Source: an uncultured Clostridia bacterium
GTDB lineage: Bacteria; Bacillota; Clostridia; Christensenellales; UBA1242
Reading direction: 5' to 3'
Assembly: GCA_934778215.1 (NCBI GenBank)
Contig: CAKVOE010000002.1
Location: 1 to 64,000, forward strand
DNA length: 64,000 nucleotides
Shown here: positions 1 to 9,321 of the stretch, piece after piece
Position numbering within the stretch: the stretch's first letter is position 1
Layout of the letters: every line of letters begins with the position of its first letter
The notes under the pieces: generated by a model
Told to the model about the DNA's origin: nothing
The model's input: only the letters and a program-made list of their open reading frames with translations
Database searches by the model: none
Made by a program: the position numbers and the translations under genes

Positions 1-82
1 TTCTCTTTCTTCGGCTTCTTTTTCAGCCTTTTCTCTTTCTTCGGCTTCTTTTTCAGCCTTTTCTCTTTCTTCGGCTTCTTTT
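1..82. repeat. 30-bp tandem repeat inside the giant coiled-coil gene
   Basis: Bases 1-30 and 31-60 are identical, and 61-82 match the first 22 bases of the unit. Each unit encodes the ten residues KAEKEAEERE on the minus strand. The array may continue beyond the left edge. Confidence 0.9.
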
Positions 83-3000
83 AGCCCATCTGACAAATCA
101 CTTGCATCTTTATCATCTAAGCCTAATGCTTTTTTGTTTGCGTTTTGTTTTTCAATTTTCTTTAATCTAATTAAAAGGTCTTTTAGGTCATCTTTTATTG
201 CTCTTTTACCTTTATCAGGTATCATTGCCTCTCTTATCATGCTTTTAATTGCCTCAGCCTTTGCCGTTTCGCCACTAGTTTGATATTTGTTTGCAATTTC
301 TTCAATAGCTTCTTTGGTTTTTTCTATACTTCCGATATTCCATATCAAACCAGAGGTTTTGACACCATTAACTTCTTTTATAAATGCTCTTATTTCGGCC
401 TTTTCCTTTTCTCTTTGAGCCTGCTCTTCCGCTCGTTCGTCTGCTGGTGTTACCGCCTGCTCTTCTGCTTCTCTTTCGGCTCTTACTCTTTCTTCCGCTT
501 CTCTTACAGGCTCTTCTCTTTCTTCGGCGTCCTTTTCGCTCTCTACAAGGTCTTTTGCGTTTTGTAAAATTGCACTTATCTCGCTTTCTAACGCTTTTTC
601 GTTAATCTCGGCATTTATCTCTGCCACGCCATAATTTTGTTTATTGCTCAATATACCTGCTTGTTTCTGTGAGTAAATTCTTTTTAGTCCATCAGATAAA
701 TCACTTACATCTTTATCCTCTAAGCCTAATGCTTTTAAACTTGCGTTAAGTTCAACAATTTTGTTATCTAGCGTACCACCTGCCCCAAAGAACGCCTCAA
801 CCAAGTTGTCGCAATTTCTTTTTGTAATTTCGGCACTCTTTTTAGCATTATCTAATTCAATATTTAGTCCCGCTAAATAATCAGCAAAATCACCTTTTCC
901 TGCAATTATTTGTTCTAATTTAGCAACATCATTTATGCTATCTACATCGGCTACAAATGAATTAATTGCATCTTTTAACTCTTTTTCTGCTTCTGTAAAT
1001 TTATTTTCTAATTCTGCTCCACCAAAGTCATTTATAAGCACCTGAACTGCATTTTTAGACGCAACAAAATCATTCATCGCACCTTTAATTTTTTCCTTTG
1101 CTTCGTCCTTTTTGTCTGCAATTGATGAGTCTGGCTTTGTCCTGTTATTGTCAACTGTTTGTTTGTTTTGTTCTAGTTTTGCTATAATTTCGTCTCTTTT
1201 TGCGGTTGCAGAATCTATTATGTTTTGTGCATCTTTTCTAAATGTTGCAAGGTCGGTCAAGTCGTCTATTTGCTCAATATAAGAGTTCGCCTTTGTTTCG
1301 TCAAAAGGTTCCAAAAGTGTTTTAATTTCTGGACTATTTATTTGTGCCATTTCTATATCGGTATAACTAGCACTTAGCCTTGCTATTTGTATTTGAATAG
1401 GTGTATACAGCTTTCTTATTTCGGTCTTTTTATTACTTTTGGCTTTTGCAAAGCTTTTTGGTACAGGCTTCTTTTCTTCTTCAAACTTTTTAATTTGATT
1501 TGCTAAATTTGTTTCTATTTCAGAAACTTCTTGTGCCAACACACCAAACTCAGGATCTGTACCAGCATCTCTAAACGCTTCAAAGGCATCATTTACTCTG
1601 TCTATTTCGCCATTAATACTTTTTAGAAAGTCTGATTGCGGAACCTTGATTCCATTGATATCCTTAAATTTTCCTCTAATTGTGTGGGCATTTGATTCCT
1701 CTAAAGCCCTATATAATCTTGCTTTTATTAATAACAAGCTGGTTAGCGTACCAACCTTTTCTACCTCTCTTTGGGCTCTTTCTTTTTCGGCATCTGATTT
1801 GGTTGGGTCTGCTAATATATTATTATTGTTTTTAAGATGATTTTGATAAGATCCACCATCTCCAATTGCCTTTGCAATTGCATCATACTCTGCCTTTTTT
1901 GGATTTCCGTCATTTAAACTACCGTTTTCGTTTATCCACGATTTTGCAAGGTCGGCATTTAACAAGATAACTTCCTTTTTTATCGCTCTTTCGGCTTGTT
2001 CTAGTTGCTTTTGCGTATCATTTTCATGCAAAACTTTATTTGTGTCATTAAACCCACTTATTTGTGTTAATACACCATTAACTTTGTTATTAATATTAGC
2101 ATCATTTTTAATAGAATCTGGCAATGTACTTACAAAATTATTAATTATTGCTTCGTTTGCAGTTATTTTAGCCACCGTTTTATTCGCTGTATTTTTAATT
2201 TCTGCTACATTGTACGAATCGGCTTGCGCCTTTTTGTCTTGTGCTTCCTTCAATTTTTGGGCATCTACGTTTGGGTCTAGCATCAAAGCGTTTAGTTCTT
2301 GCACCAATCTATCCATCTCGGCATGAACCCTATCACTTTCACCCTTTCCTATTCCTGCGGTTATGTACTTTCCGTTATCTACATAGTCCTTATTTTGTGC
2401 AACTACTTCATTATAAATCTCTTGTATTTTTGTTCTAATTTCTGCTTGGTCTTCTGCATTCATAACATTTAGTCTTGACATTGCACTGTCTTTATTTTTA
2501 AACTCACTTTCTAGATTTTTAAGTTCGTTTTCAATTGTTTCCTTTTCAGCTTCCAACTCAGCTAGTTTTGGTCTTCTACTCCTTGCTAAATCGTTCTTTG
2601 CCTTTTTGTATGCACTATATCTTCCGCCAAAGCCCTGAAAACCACCAATTAAACCCGTTGCAAGCGTTGCAAGACCGGTAAACCCAGTAGAAAACAATCC
2701 GCCCAGTGCAGTAATTCCGGCAACTGCTGGCAAAATTGCGGTTAAAACAATTGTGCCTGCCAAACCTATTGCACCCCATTTTGCAAAAGGCCACCAAACA
2801 GAACGTCTTGCACTGCCAACTTCTTTTGCTTTTATATCATACTCTTGGGCATATTTTTCTTCTTTTTCAACCTCTTTTTCTTTGTCTTCAAGATCTTTTT
2901 TCTTTGCATCAATTTTGGCGTTTACATATTCTCTAAAATCTGTGCAAAGTTGCTTTTCTTGGCTTGCATCTGGCACTGAATATGAGCCCGTTCTTTGGTT

Positions 3001-3231
3001 TAGGATTTTTACCCTTTTTAGATAGGCTTCTGCTAAAGCAGTACCGCCGATAAACCCCGCCTTATTACAAACATCTGTTGCAAAAGCAACCTCATCTAAA
3101 ATAGCCCCTTGAGGATTTAACGCCTTTTCTTTGTTATAAAAATGAATAAATTTTAACAATTTGTTAAATTCCACGGTCGAAGCCATATTTACATCTGCAT
3201 TTTCAAAGTCTTCCTTTTCAAATCTTGCCAT
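1..3231 (-). CDS. Giant coiled-coil membrane protein of unknown function, 3' end beyond the left edge
   Basis: I do not recognise this protein. Reading from ATG at 3231, preceded by a good AAGGAG site, the frame is open for all 1,077 codons to base 1 with no stop, so the C-terminus lies outside the window. Residues 1-110 look like a small folded domain. A charged coiled coil follows (about 110-140), then a Gly/Ala-rich hydrophobic stretch at about 144-197, starting RRSVWWPFAKWG, that could form a membrane hairpin. The remainder is almost entirely Glu/Lys/Ala/Asn-rich helix with many predicted coiled coils. The end is extremely charged (EAEERE repeats), and a motif close to KDxSDLSDGLK occurs twice (around 84-125 and 680-735). 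It sits 23 bp downstream of a smaller gene of the same architecture, so the two are probably co-transcribed and paralogous in design. It could be a scaffold or cell-envelope filament protein; that is inference. Confidence 0.85.
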   Translation of the reverse strand, partial: MARFEKEDFENADVNMASTVEFNKLLKFIHFYNKEKALNPQGAILDEVAFATDVCNKAGFIGGTALAEAYLKRVKILNQRTGSYSVPDASQEKQLCTDFREYVNAKIDAKKKDLEDKEKEVEKEEKYAQEYDIKAKEVGSARRSVWWPFAKWGAIGLAGTIVLTAILPAVAGITALGGLFSTGFTGLATLATGLIGGFQGFGGRYSAYKKAKNDLARSRRPKLAELEAEKETIENELKNLESEFKNKDSAMSRLNVMNAEDQAEIRTKIQEIYNEVVAQNKDYVDNGKYITAGIGKGESDRVHAEMDRLVQELNALMLDPNVDAQKLKEAQDKKAQADSYNVAEIKNTANKTVAKITANEAIINNFVSTLPDSIKNDANINNKVNGVLTQISGFNDTNKVLHENDTQKQLEQAERAIKKEVILLNADLAKSWINENGSLNDGNPKKAEYDAIAKAIGDGGSYQNHLKNNNNILADPTKSDAEKERAQREVEKVGTLTSLLLIKARLYRALEESNAHTIRGKFKDINGIKVPQSDFLKSINGEIDRVNDAFEAFRDAGTDPEFGVLAQEVSEIETNLANQIKKFEEEKKPVPKSFAKAKSNKKTEIRKLYTPIQIQIARLSASYTDIEMAQINSPEIKTLLEPFDETKANSYIEQIDDLTDLATFRKDAQNIIDSATAKRDEIIAKLEQNKQTVDNNRTKPDSSIADKKDEAKEKIKGAMNDFVASKNAVQVLINDFGGAELENKFTEAEKELKDAINSFVADVDSINDVAKLEQIIAGKGDFADYLAGLNIELDNAKKSAEITKRNCDNLVEAFFGAGGTLDNKIVELNASLKALGLEDKDVSDLSDGLKRIYSQKQAGILSNKQNYGVAEINAEINEKALESEISAILQNAKDLVESEKDAEEREEPVREAEERVRAEREAEEQAVTPADERAEEQAQREKEKAEIRAFIKEVNGVKTSGLIWNIGSIEKTKEAIEEIANKYQTSGETAKAEAIKSMIREAMIPDKGKRAIKDDLKDLLIRLKKIEKQNANKKALGLDDKDASDLSDGLKEAEEREKAEKEAEEREKAEKEAEERE

Positions 3232-3254
3232 ATTTTTCTCCTTTTTAAATTATT

Positions 3255-4418
3255 TTATCTTTCTGGAACATCAACATAAGATGCACTGTCTTGCATCCAA
3301 AAGTCTACTCGGTCTGGCTTGGTAACCCTTGTTCTACCAAAACTTACACCGTTTTGTTTTGTTTGCAAGGCTTTTTGGTACAATTCATTATAAATGTTTG
3401 CATTTAATTGTTCGTCTACACAAAGTTTAATTAAGCATTGCTTATAGTAGTTTTTCCACTCTCTTTGGTCGGGATCATCTTCATCGTCAAACAAAACATC
3501 TAATTGTACCGCCCCTCTTAAAACCAAAGATTCGGCTGTGTTTTGTTTAAAAATGTTGTCTAAATCGCTCTTTAACTGATTGTTTTTTTCTTTCTCTTTT
3601 TTCTTTTGGTCTAATGCTATTGTTTTTGCTTGAACATCTTTTTCGGCCTTTTGGGCTGTTGCCTCTTTTTCTTTATAGGCTTTGTTTTTGTTTGCCCACT
3701 TATATGATTTGCTCTTGTCTGCCTTGTGAGCATCTTTTACTGTACTGTACTTATATACCCCAAAAAGTGCAAGAGCGGTACACGCTCCACCGCTTAAACT
3801 TGCAATTGCAGTACCTACAACGCCCGTTGCCATACCCAAAATTGCCCCTGCCAGCATTGGCGCAAACACTGCAAGCCCTAGCATTATCCAACCACCAACC
3901 TTTATGGCTCTTCTAAAATTGTATTTAAATGTTTCCCATTTAGAAGGATGGTTAGCACCTTTTTGCGTTTTTTCTGCCGATTGTTTTTCTTTTTCTTTCT
4001 CGGCAATTTCGCTGTCTAGTTTTTTGCTGTCGGCGTCTATTTGCCATTGTTTTAGGGCTTTGTCTGCATCATAAACCTTTTTAATTTCTTGTTGAAGCCC
4101 CTGGGTTATGCCCATAAGTTGCGACTCTTCCATTGAATAAGTTAAATTGTTATTATGAAGTTCTCGCTCGGCAAGTGATTTTTCTCGCTGGGCATTTTGC
4201 AATGCCGTATCGGTAGCATCTACCCCTTCTGCCTGCATTCTGGTAATTGCATCATCTAATTGCTGAATCTTTGCTTCAAGTCTAACAGCATCTTCTTGTC
4301 GCCTTTTTAAGCTTGCTTTTAGTTCTTTTAGTTGATTTTTTTTGGCATTTAGTTCGCCTATTCGTGCATTATAAGTGCTTTGCAATCCTTCTTGGGATAG
4401 TGTGGTTTCTTCTGCCAT
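3255..4418 (-). CDS. Coiled-coil protein with a membrane hairpin, unknown function
   Basis: 387 residues if translation starts at ATG 4418, chosen because AAAGGGG lies just upstream; the frame is open up to 4517 but has no ribosome site there. The first ~180 residues are strongly heptad-like charged helix (MAEETTLSQEGLQ...). Then comes a Gly/Ala-rich hydrophobic block of about 45-50 residues (around 185-230, including GWIMLGLAVFAPMLAGAI) that could cross the membrane twice, then a Lys-rich coil. A separate C-terminal region of about 90 residues contains the acidic motif DDEDDPDQREW. It is the first gene of a two-gene operon with the giant protein downstream and shares its coil-hairpin-coil plan. 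No family recognised. Confidence 0.8.
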   Translation of the reverse strand: MAEETTLSQEGLQSTYNARIGELNAKKNQLKELKASLKRRQEDAVRLEAKIQQLDDAITRMQAEGVDATDTALQNAQREKSLAERELHNNNLTYSMEESQLMGITQGLQQEIKKVYDADKALKQWQIDADSKKLDSEIAEKEKEKQSAEKTQKGANHPSKWETFKYNFRRAIKVGGWIMLGLAVFAPMLAGAILGMATGVVGTAIASLSGGACTALALFGVYKYSTVKDAHKADKSKSYKWANKNKAYKEKEATAQKAEKDVQAKTIALDQKKKEKEKNNQLKSDLDNIFKQNTAESLVLRGAVQLDVLFDDEDDPDQREWKNYYKQCLIKLCVDEQLNANIYNELYQKALQTKQNGVSFGRTRVTKPDRVDFWMQDSASYVDVPER

Positions 4419-4518
4419 ACTTTTATTCCCCTTTTGTGTGTTTTTTGCCCTTTTTCTAGTTTGCATATATTTTACCACAACAATGGCAAAATTGCAATAG
4501 TTCGTCCAAAAAAACACT

Positions 4519-5155
4519 GTTATCCAAACTGTAAACTATACTAATTTAGTATATCAAAAAAAACCTCTATTGTAAAACAAATTAGGTTCTTTTGAAATAT
4601 TTATGAAAAAATGAACATCGTCCATTTAATTTTATAACTAAATCGTTTTTGTGCCACAATTTTATTAAGCCCCCAATTAGTGTCACACACCCAGTAAGTT
4701 CGTTTAGATTTTGGAGATAAAAAACACGAAACAGGTTGCCGATAGTATTTTTACATCGGCGTTTTGTTTCGTGCTTTTTAGCCCAAAAGATAAATGAAAT
4801 TACGGACAGTTGGTGCCGTCCGTCCGACAGGCGGACGGAACAATACATGTAGGGCGGGGAAACCTTCCCCGCCGTTACCTTGTTTAACGATTTGCCGTAT
4901 GTTTTTACTTAAAGTTATAGGCGTATAACACATAAACAAAAATATGTTGTTCATTTTTTTTGGAATAAAATATTACCAATACCTTTAAGTGATAAATTAT
5001 AACAATTGTGGTATATAAGGTTACGGCGGGGATACTATCCCCGCCCTACAACAGGCAAAATTTTTTGCCCGGCATTTTATATGTTGCATTTGTAACTACA
5101 TAATTTACCCACACCTCAAAAAAACCACGCCCAGCAGATTTTATTATCTTTTACG
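4519..5155. other. Gene-free interval with palindromic repeats
   Basis: About 640 bases without a convincing gene. It holds a small dyad CCGTCCG/CGGACGG at 4817-4837 and the inverted pair of GC-rich palindromes listed separately. Local GC of the palindromes is far above the surrounding AT-rich DNA. The short open frame at 4582-4848 has no ribosome site and overlaps the dyad. Confidence 0.6.
4849..5049. repeat. MITE/REP-like element: inverted pair of GC-rich palindromes
   Basis: Bases 4849-4879 form a hairpin with arms GGCGGGGA and TCCCCGCC. Bases 5019-5049 carry the same 31-base sequence in inverted orientation with three or four changes. The two copies therefore make a 201-bp element with 31-bp terminal inverted repeats, each itself palindromic. 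This looks like a non-autonomous mobile or REP-type intergenic repeat; no transposase is present. Confidence 0.65.
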
Positions 5156-5197
5156 CAAAAAAACGCCCACACTTTTTAGTTTGGTGTGAGCGTTTTT
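5156..5197 (-). terminator. Terminator after secA
   Basis: Hairpin arms ACGCCCACAC (5163-5172) and GTGTGAGCGT (5184-5193) with one mismatch, followed on the minus strand by a T run. It lies directly after the secA stop codon. Confidence 0.85.
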
Positions 5198-5201
5198 TAT
5201 T

Positions 5202-7862
5202 TTACTTTCCACAGCAGTTTTTATACTTTTTACCACTTCCACAAGGACATGGATCATTTCTGCCAATTGAAGAGGCGGTATTTTTTACCGTACCTTCTGC
5301 TTTGTGTTCCATCTGTGCAGGACGGCGTGTTGTTGGTCCATTTATTCTTATACCCAATCTTATACCCAAAAGATTGTTTGCAACTTCAATACGCATACTT
5401 TCAATCATATCTTCAAACATATCAAAGCCTTCTTTTTGGTAAATGGTTACAGGGTTTTGGTTTCCGTATCCTCGAAGACCAACCCCTTGACGAAGAGCGT
5501 CCATTTCATCAATATGTGCAATCCATTTTTTGTCTAAAACCATTAGTAGCATTTGGCGTTCCACATCTTCAAAATTTATGCCTTGCGACTCAAACTCTTC
5601 TTTTTTTTCTTTAAATTTAAGCAACGCACTTTCTTCCACAATTTCTTCTACTTCTCTTCTAGAATGCGTTTCCAAAAATTCTTCGGTAATAAGGTTGGTG
5701 CCAGGCTCTACCAATCTTCTTTCTAGCGCAATGTTAAAACCCTCTATATCAGCATCACTAACCTTGTCGTAATTCATAAATTCGTCTACAACACTACAAG
5801 CCGATTCGCTTACCATATCCAAAATTTTGTCGTGCATACTTTCTTTTTCCAAAATTTTGTTTCTTTCACGATAAACTTCCTCTCTTTGCTTGTTCATAAC
5901 ATTGTCAAACTCTACTACCGTTTTGCGGATACTATAATTTCGTGCTTCTACCTTCTTTTGAGCCACTTCTACGCTTTTAGAAAAGAACTTCATTTTTATG
6001 CTGGCATCTTCTTCTAGTTTAAACATTTGTGCCATCTTTTTTAATCTTTCGCTACCAAAAATTCTGGCAAGGTCGTCATCTGCCGAAATATAAAATACGC
6101 TAGACCCCGGATCCCCCTGTCTTCCGGCACGACCCCTTAACTGGTTATCTATTCTTCTGCTTTCGTGGCGTTCGGTACCTACAATGTGCAACCCGCCAAG
6201 AGCCTTAACCTCTTCCTTTTCTTTTCCTACTTGTTCTTTAAACTCTGCAAGATATTTTTGAAATTTTAACTTTGCTTCCAAAATTTCTTCATCGGTTGTT
6301 GGGGCATAAGAAACGGCATTTTCTATAACCTCTTCCGTGTAGCCCTCTTTTTTCATTTTGTCTTTTGCCATAAACTCAGCGTTACCGCCAAGCAAAATAT
6401 CTGTACCACGACCAGCCATATTGGTTGCAATGGTTACCGCACCAATTCTACCTGCTTGTGCTACAATTTCGGCTTCTCGCAAGTGGTTTTTTGCGTTTAA
6501 AACATTATGCGGAATTTTTTTGCTACGCAAAATTTTGCTTATTTCCTCACTCTTTTCTACCGTTATGGTACCAACAAGCACGGGCTGTTTGCGGTTATAA
6601 CAATCTATAATATCATTTACAATTGCTTTAATTTTTGCATCATGACTAAAATAAAACTCATCGTTCTCGTCAATTCTTATCATAGGAAGGTTGGTTGGAA
6701 TAACCACAACATCTAATCCATAAATTTCTCTAAATTCGCCTTCTTCGGTTTTTGCGGTACCCGTCATACCACTCATTTTGTTGTATAGTTTAAAGAAATT
6801 CTGCAAGGTTATGGTTGCAAGCGTGCGGTTTTCGGCTTTTACCTTAACGCCTTCTTTGGCTTCTATTGCCTGATGTAAACCATCACTAAACCTTCTGCCG
6901 ACCATAATTCTACCCGTAAACTCATCTACAATTAAAACTTCATCGCCATTTACAATATAATCGTTGTCCAACTTCATTATATATCGGGCTTTTAGGGCAT
7001 TGTTAATATCATGGTTAATTTCGGTGTTCTCTATATCCGAAAGGTTTGCAATATTGTAATATCTTTCTGCCTTTGCAATACCGCTTTCGGTTAAATGAAT
7101 ACTCTTTTGCTTTTCGTCAATAGAATAATCTTCTTCATGCAAGTTTTTAACAAAGCGGTCTGCCACAACATATCTGTCACCACTTTCGCCACTTGGACCA
7201 CTAATAATTAACGGTGTTCTTGCCTCATCAATCAAAATACTATCTATTTCATCGACAATAACATATTCGTATCCACGAGCAAGCATTTGGCGTTTGTCTA
7301 TTGCCATATTATCACGAAGATAGTCAAAACCAAATTCGCTATTTGTACCATATACAATATCACATGCATAGGTTGCACGCTTTTGCTCTGGCGTTTGGGC
7401 GGAGTGAACAAACCCAACGGTTAGCCCCAAAAAATTATGAACCTTACCCATCCATTCGGCATCTCTTTTTGCCAAATATTCGTTTACGGTAACAATATGC
7501 ACAGGCTTACCGCTTAGTGCATTAAGATAGGCTGGCAAGGTAGAAATTAAAGTTTTACCTTCACCAGTACGCATTTCGGCAATTCGACCTTGGTGCAAAA
7601 CAATACCACCAAGCAACTGCACATTAAAGTGACGCATATGAAGAACTCTTGTGCTGGCTTCACGAACCACAGCATAAGCATCTGGCAAAATATCGTCTAG
7701 TGTTTCTCCCGTTTTTAGCCTTTCTTTTAAAACATCGGTTTGATGACGAAGCTCGTCATCGGTCATATTTAGGTATTTGTCTTCAAGTGAATCTATTTTA
7801 TCTGCAATTTTTTGCAATTTTTTTAAACTTCTTTTATTGTCTAAATTTGTAAGAAAACCCAT
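5202..7862 (-). CDS. secA: Protein translocase subunit SecA
   Basis: SecA is the ATPase motor that pushes unfolded secretory proteins through SecYEG. The start at ATG 7862 (MGFLTNLDNKRS) is supported by GGAG eight bases upstream and gives 886 residues, normal for the family. Visible are Walker A (MRTGEGKTL, about residue 100), the DEAD-type motif VDEIDSILIDEARTPL, the second helicase half with NMAGRGTDILLGG and the QLRGRAGRQGDPGSS motif, and a C-terminal zinc-binding SEC-C tail (CPCGSGKKYKNCC). SecA/SecB-type metal binding by that tail is known for the family. It has its own promoter and terminator, so it appears to be a single-gene unit. secE and secG lie elsewhere in this window. Confidence 0.98.
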   Translation of the reverse strand: MGFLTNLDNKRSLKKLQKIADKIDSLEDKYLNMTDDELRHQTDVLKERLKTGETLDDILPDAYAVVREASTRVLHMRHFNVQLLGGIVLHQGRIAEMRTGEGKTLISTLPAYLNALSGKPVHIVTVNEYLAKRDAEWMGKVHNFLGLTVGFVHSAQTPEQKRATYACDIVYGTNSEFGFDYLRDNMAIDKRQMLARGYEYVIVDEIDSILIDEARTPLIISGPSGESGDRYVVADRFVKNLHEEDYSIDEKQKSIHLTESGIAKAERYYNIANLSDIENTEINHDINNALKARYIMKLDNDYIVNGDEVLIVDEFTGRIMVGRRFSDGLHQAIEAKEGVKVKAENRTLATITLQNFFKLYNKMSGMTGTAKTEEGEFREIYGLDVVVIPTNLPMIRIDENDEFYFSHDAKIKAIVNDIIDCYNRKQPVLVGTITVEKSEEISKILRSKKIPHNVLNAKNHLREAEIVAQAGRIGAVTIATNMAGRGTDILLGGNAEFMAKDKMKKEGYTEEVIENAVSYAPTTDEEILEAKLKFQKYLAEFKEQVGKEKEEVKALGGLHIVGTERHESRRIDNQLRGRAGRQGDPGSSVFYISADDDLARIFGSERLKKMAQMFKLEEDASIKMKFFSKSVEVAQKKVEARNYSIRKTVVEFDNVMNKQREEVYRERNKILEKESMHDKILDMVSESACSVVDEFMNYDKVSDADIEGFNIALERRLVEPGTNLITEEFLETHSRREVEEIVEESALLKFKEKKEEFESQGINFEDVERQMLLMVLDKKWIAHIDEMDALRQGVGLRGYGNQNPVTIYQKEGFDMFEDMIESMRIEVANNLLGIRLGIRINGPTTRRPAQMEHKAEGTVKNTASSIGRNDPCPCGSGKKYKNCCGK

Positions 7863-7894
7863 CGTAAATCTCCATTGTATGTTTTTACCTTTTA

Positions 7895-7923
7895 ATTGTA
7901 ACAAATTATGATTAAAAATTCAA
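7895..7923 (-). promoter_or_regulatory. SigmaA-type promoter of secA
   Basis: On the minus strand -35 TTGAAT (7918-7923), 17-bp spacer, -10 TACAAT (7895-7900), about 33 bases upstream of the secA start. Confidence 0.65.
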
Positions 7924-7978
7924 CATAATTTTCCTTCGTTTTTTAACTTTTTATGACAGATTAACAATTGTAGCAATT

Positions 7979-8009
7979 AAAAAAGTGATTGGTTAAATCG
8001 CTTAAAAAA
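7979..8009 (-). terminator. Terminator after comF
   Basis: Arms AAGTGATT (7983-7990) and AATCGCTT (7996-8003), one G-T pair, followed on the minus strand by TTTTTT. It follows the comF stop. Confidence 0.65.
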
Positions 8010-8027
8010 TACCAAAAAAAATTACCC

Positions 8028-8819
8028 CTAACCTGCCATAAATAATTTTTGATACCACTTTCTCTTTGTTGTATTTTTATTGTTAAACAACGTTTTGCCC
8101 GCCGTTAAAACATAAATTTTTCTTGGCTTTAACTTTTTTAGCATGGTACTAAGTTCATTTACAGTTGCTCCCGTTGTATAAACATCATCAATTATCAAAA
8201 TGTTTTTGTCGGTTAATGGGCTTTTGTCTAAAAGTTTAAAAACGCCTTTCATATTTTCAAACCTTTCTTTTCTGGTAGAGTGTTGTTGAGTGGTATCGTT
8301 ATCTATTCTTGCAACAATGTCTGTAAATGTAGAAACGCCCGTTAGTTTTGCAAATTCCTCCGCAATTATTTCGCTTTGGTTATAGCCCCTAAACTTGCGT
8401 CTTTTGTCAGAAATTGGTACCGGCACCAACATATCTACCACCACACCCCATTTTAGGTAGTACTCATACATTAGCCTTGCAAATTCTTTCGCCAAATATT
8501 TTTTGTTTTTATATTTTAAAGCCAAAATTAAATTTTTTGCCTTGCCACTATATTCAAAACTTGCTCGAGCCTCATCAAAATTAAACTTAATAAGTTTGCA
8601 ATCATCACATATTTTTGTAGTTTTATTTAGCGGTGCACCGCATTTTGAACATATATCGGTTAGCGGTAAAATAGGAAAGGTCTTTTTGCACTCATCACAA
8701 ATTCTGCTGTCACAATTTGAGTCAATCTCATCACCACAAACTATACAGCAATAGTTTACAAATAGAGCATCTTCTATGGTTTTGCCACACTCTTTAACGC
8801 CTCCTAAAACTCTACCCAC
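8028..8819 (-). CDS. comF: ComF family protein (phosphoribosyltransferase fold)
   Basis: ComF proteins support uptake of transforming DNA, acting in the cytoplasm with the PriA/ComFA machinery; the exact reaction is unclear for the family. The start is GTG 8819 with GGGGGAG upstream. The N-terminal ~80 residues carry four CxxC-type zinc-finger pairs (CCIVCG, CDECKK, CSKCGAP, CDDCK). The C-terminal half is a type I phosphoribosyltransferase domain with the PRPP-binding motif NILIIDDVYTTGAT and the family motif RKFRGYNQSE. Length of 263 residues is typical. No comFA or other competence gene lies next to it here. Confidence 0.9.
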   Translation of the reverse strand: MGRVLGGVKECGKTIEDALFVNYCCIVCGDEIDSNCDSRICDECKKTFPILPLTDICSKCGAPLNKTTKICDDCKLIKFNFDEARASFEYSGKAKNLILALKYKNKKYLAKEFARLMYEYYLKWGVVVDMLVPVPISDKRRKFRGYNQSEIIAEEFAKLTGVSTFTDIVARIDNDTTQQHSTRKERFENMKGVFKLLDKSPLTDKNILIIDDVYTTGATVNELSTMLKKLKPRKIYVLTAGKTLFNNKNTTKRKWYQKLFMAG

Positions 8820-9009
8820 AAAAAACTCCCCCTACTATTATTAGTAATATTAATTACTATCCTTATTTAACAATTATTTTAACCTACCCCACCTCAAAAG
8901 TCAATAAAATGCAACCTTTTAACCAATCAATACTCTACACTCCCAAAAGCCCCCTTGTAAACACTTTTACAAAAAGCACAAAAAAAGATAAATTAAAATT
9001 TCAATAATC
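8820..9009. other. Short AT-rich spacer
   Basis: 190 bases between comF and the XRE regulator. I see no gene, clear hairpin or repeat in it. Confidence 0.4.
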
Positions 9010-9315
9010 TCACTTTTTATATAAATTCATAATTGCTTCTTTTTGATATGGGGATAATGTTTTTAAAAAATCTAATGTTTGCTTATCTAACTTATATTGA
9101 TTTATATCTTCTGAAAAAAACTCTGCAGGGGTTGAGCCACAAGCCTCTATAATATCAAGCAAAACTGATAAAGACGGCTCAAATGTCGTTTTGCTACTTT
9201 CCAATAAGTGTATATAACTTGCATTCTTCCCAATCATCAAACTTAATGCACGAGCTGATAAATTAGCCCGAGTTCTTATTATGCCTATTCTTGTTACAAT
9301 TTCCTTTAATTCCAT
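9010..9315 (-). CDS. XRE-family HTH transcriptional regulator
   Basis: 101 residues. The first ~70 form a lambda-repressor-like helix-turn-helix (IGIIRTRANLSARALSLMIG, then NASYIHLLESSKTTFEPSLSVLLDII). The remainder is a short helical tail (LDFLKTLSPYQKEAIMNLYKK). The start ATG 9315 has AAGGAG eight bases upstream. It is divergent from the lipoprotein gene at 9483 across a 167-bp region, the usual arrangement of a regulator and its target. Its ribosome site can pair with an upstream copy in the leader (see 9322-9359), which may limit translation. Target and ligand unknown. Confidence 0.85.
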   Translation of the reverse strand: MELKEIVTRIGIIRTRANLSARALSLMIGKNASYIHLLESSKTTFEPSLSVLLDIIEACGSTPAEFFSEDINQYKLDKQTLDFLKTLSPYQKEAIMNLYKK

Positions 9316-9321
9316 AATTCC

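Noticed and set aside
1..82. CRISPR array at the left edge
   Set aside because: The 30-bp units are directly adjacent without spacers and are in frame within a long coding sequence.
280..3025. Several short open frames on the plus strand within the giant gene
   Set aside because: They are antisense shadows of a continuous 1,077-codon minus-strand frame, with skewed Phe/Leu composition and no ribosome sites.
4582..4848. Open frame of 88 codons on the minus strand
   Set aside because: No ribosome site and it runs through the palindromic dyad; composition is unlike the genes around it.
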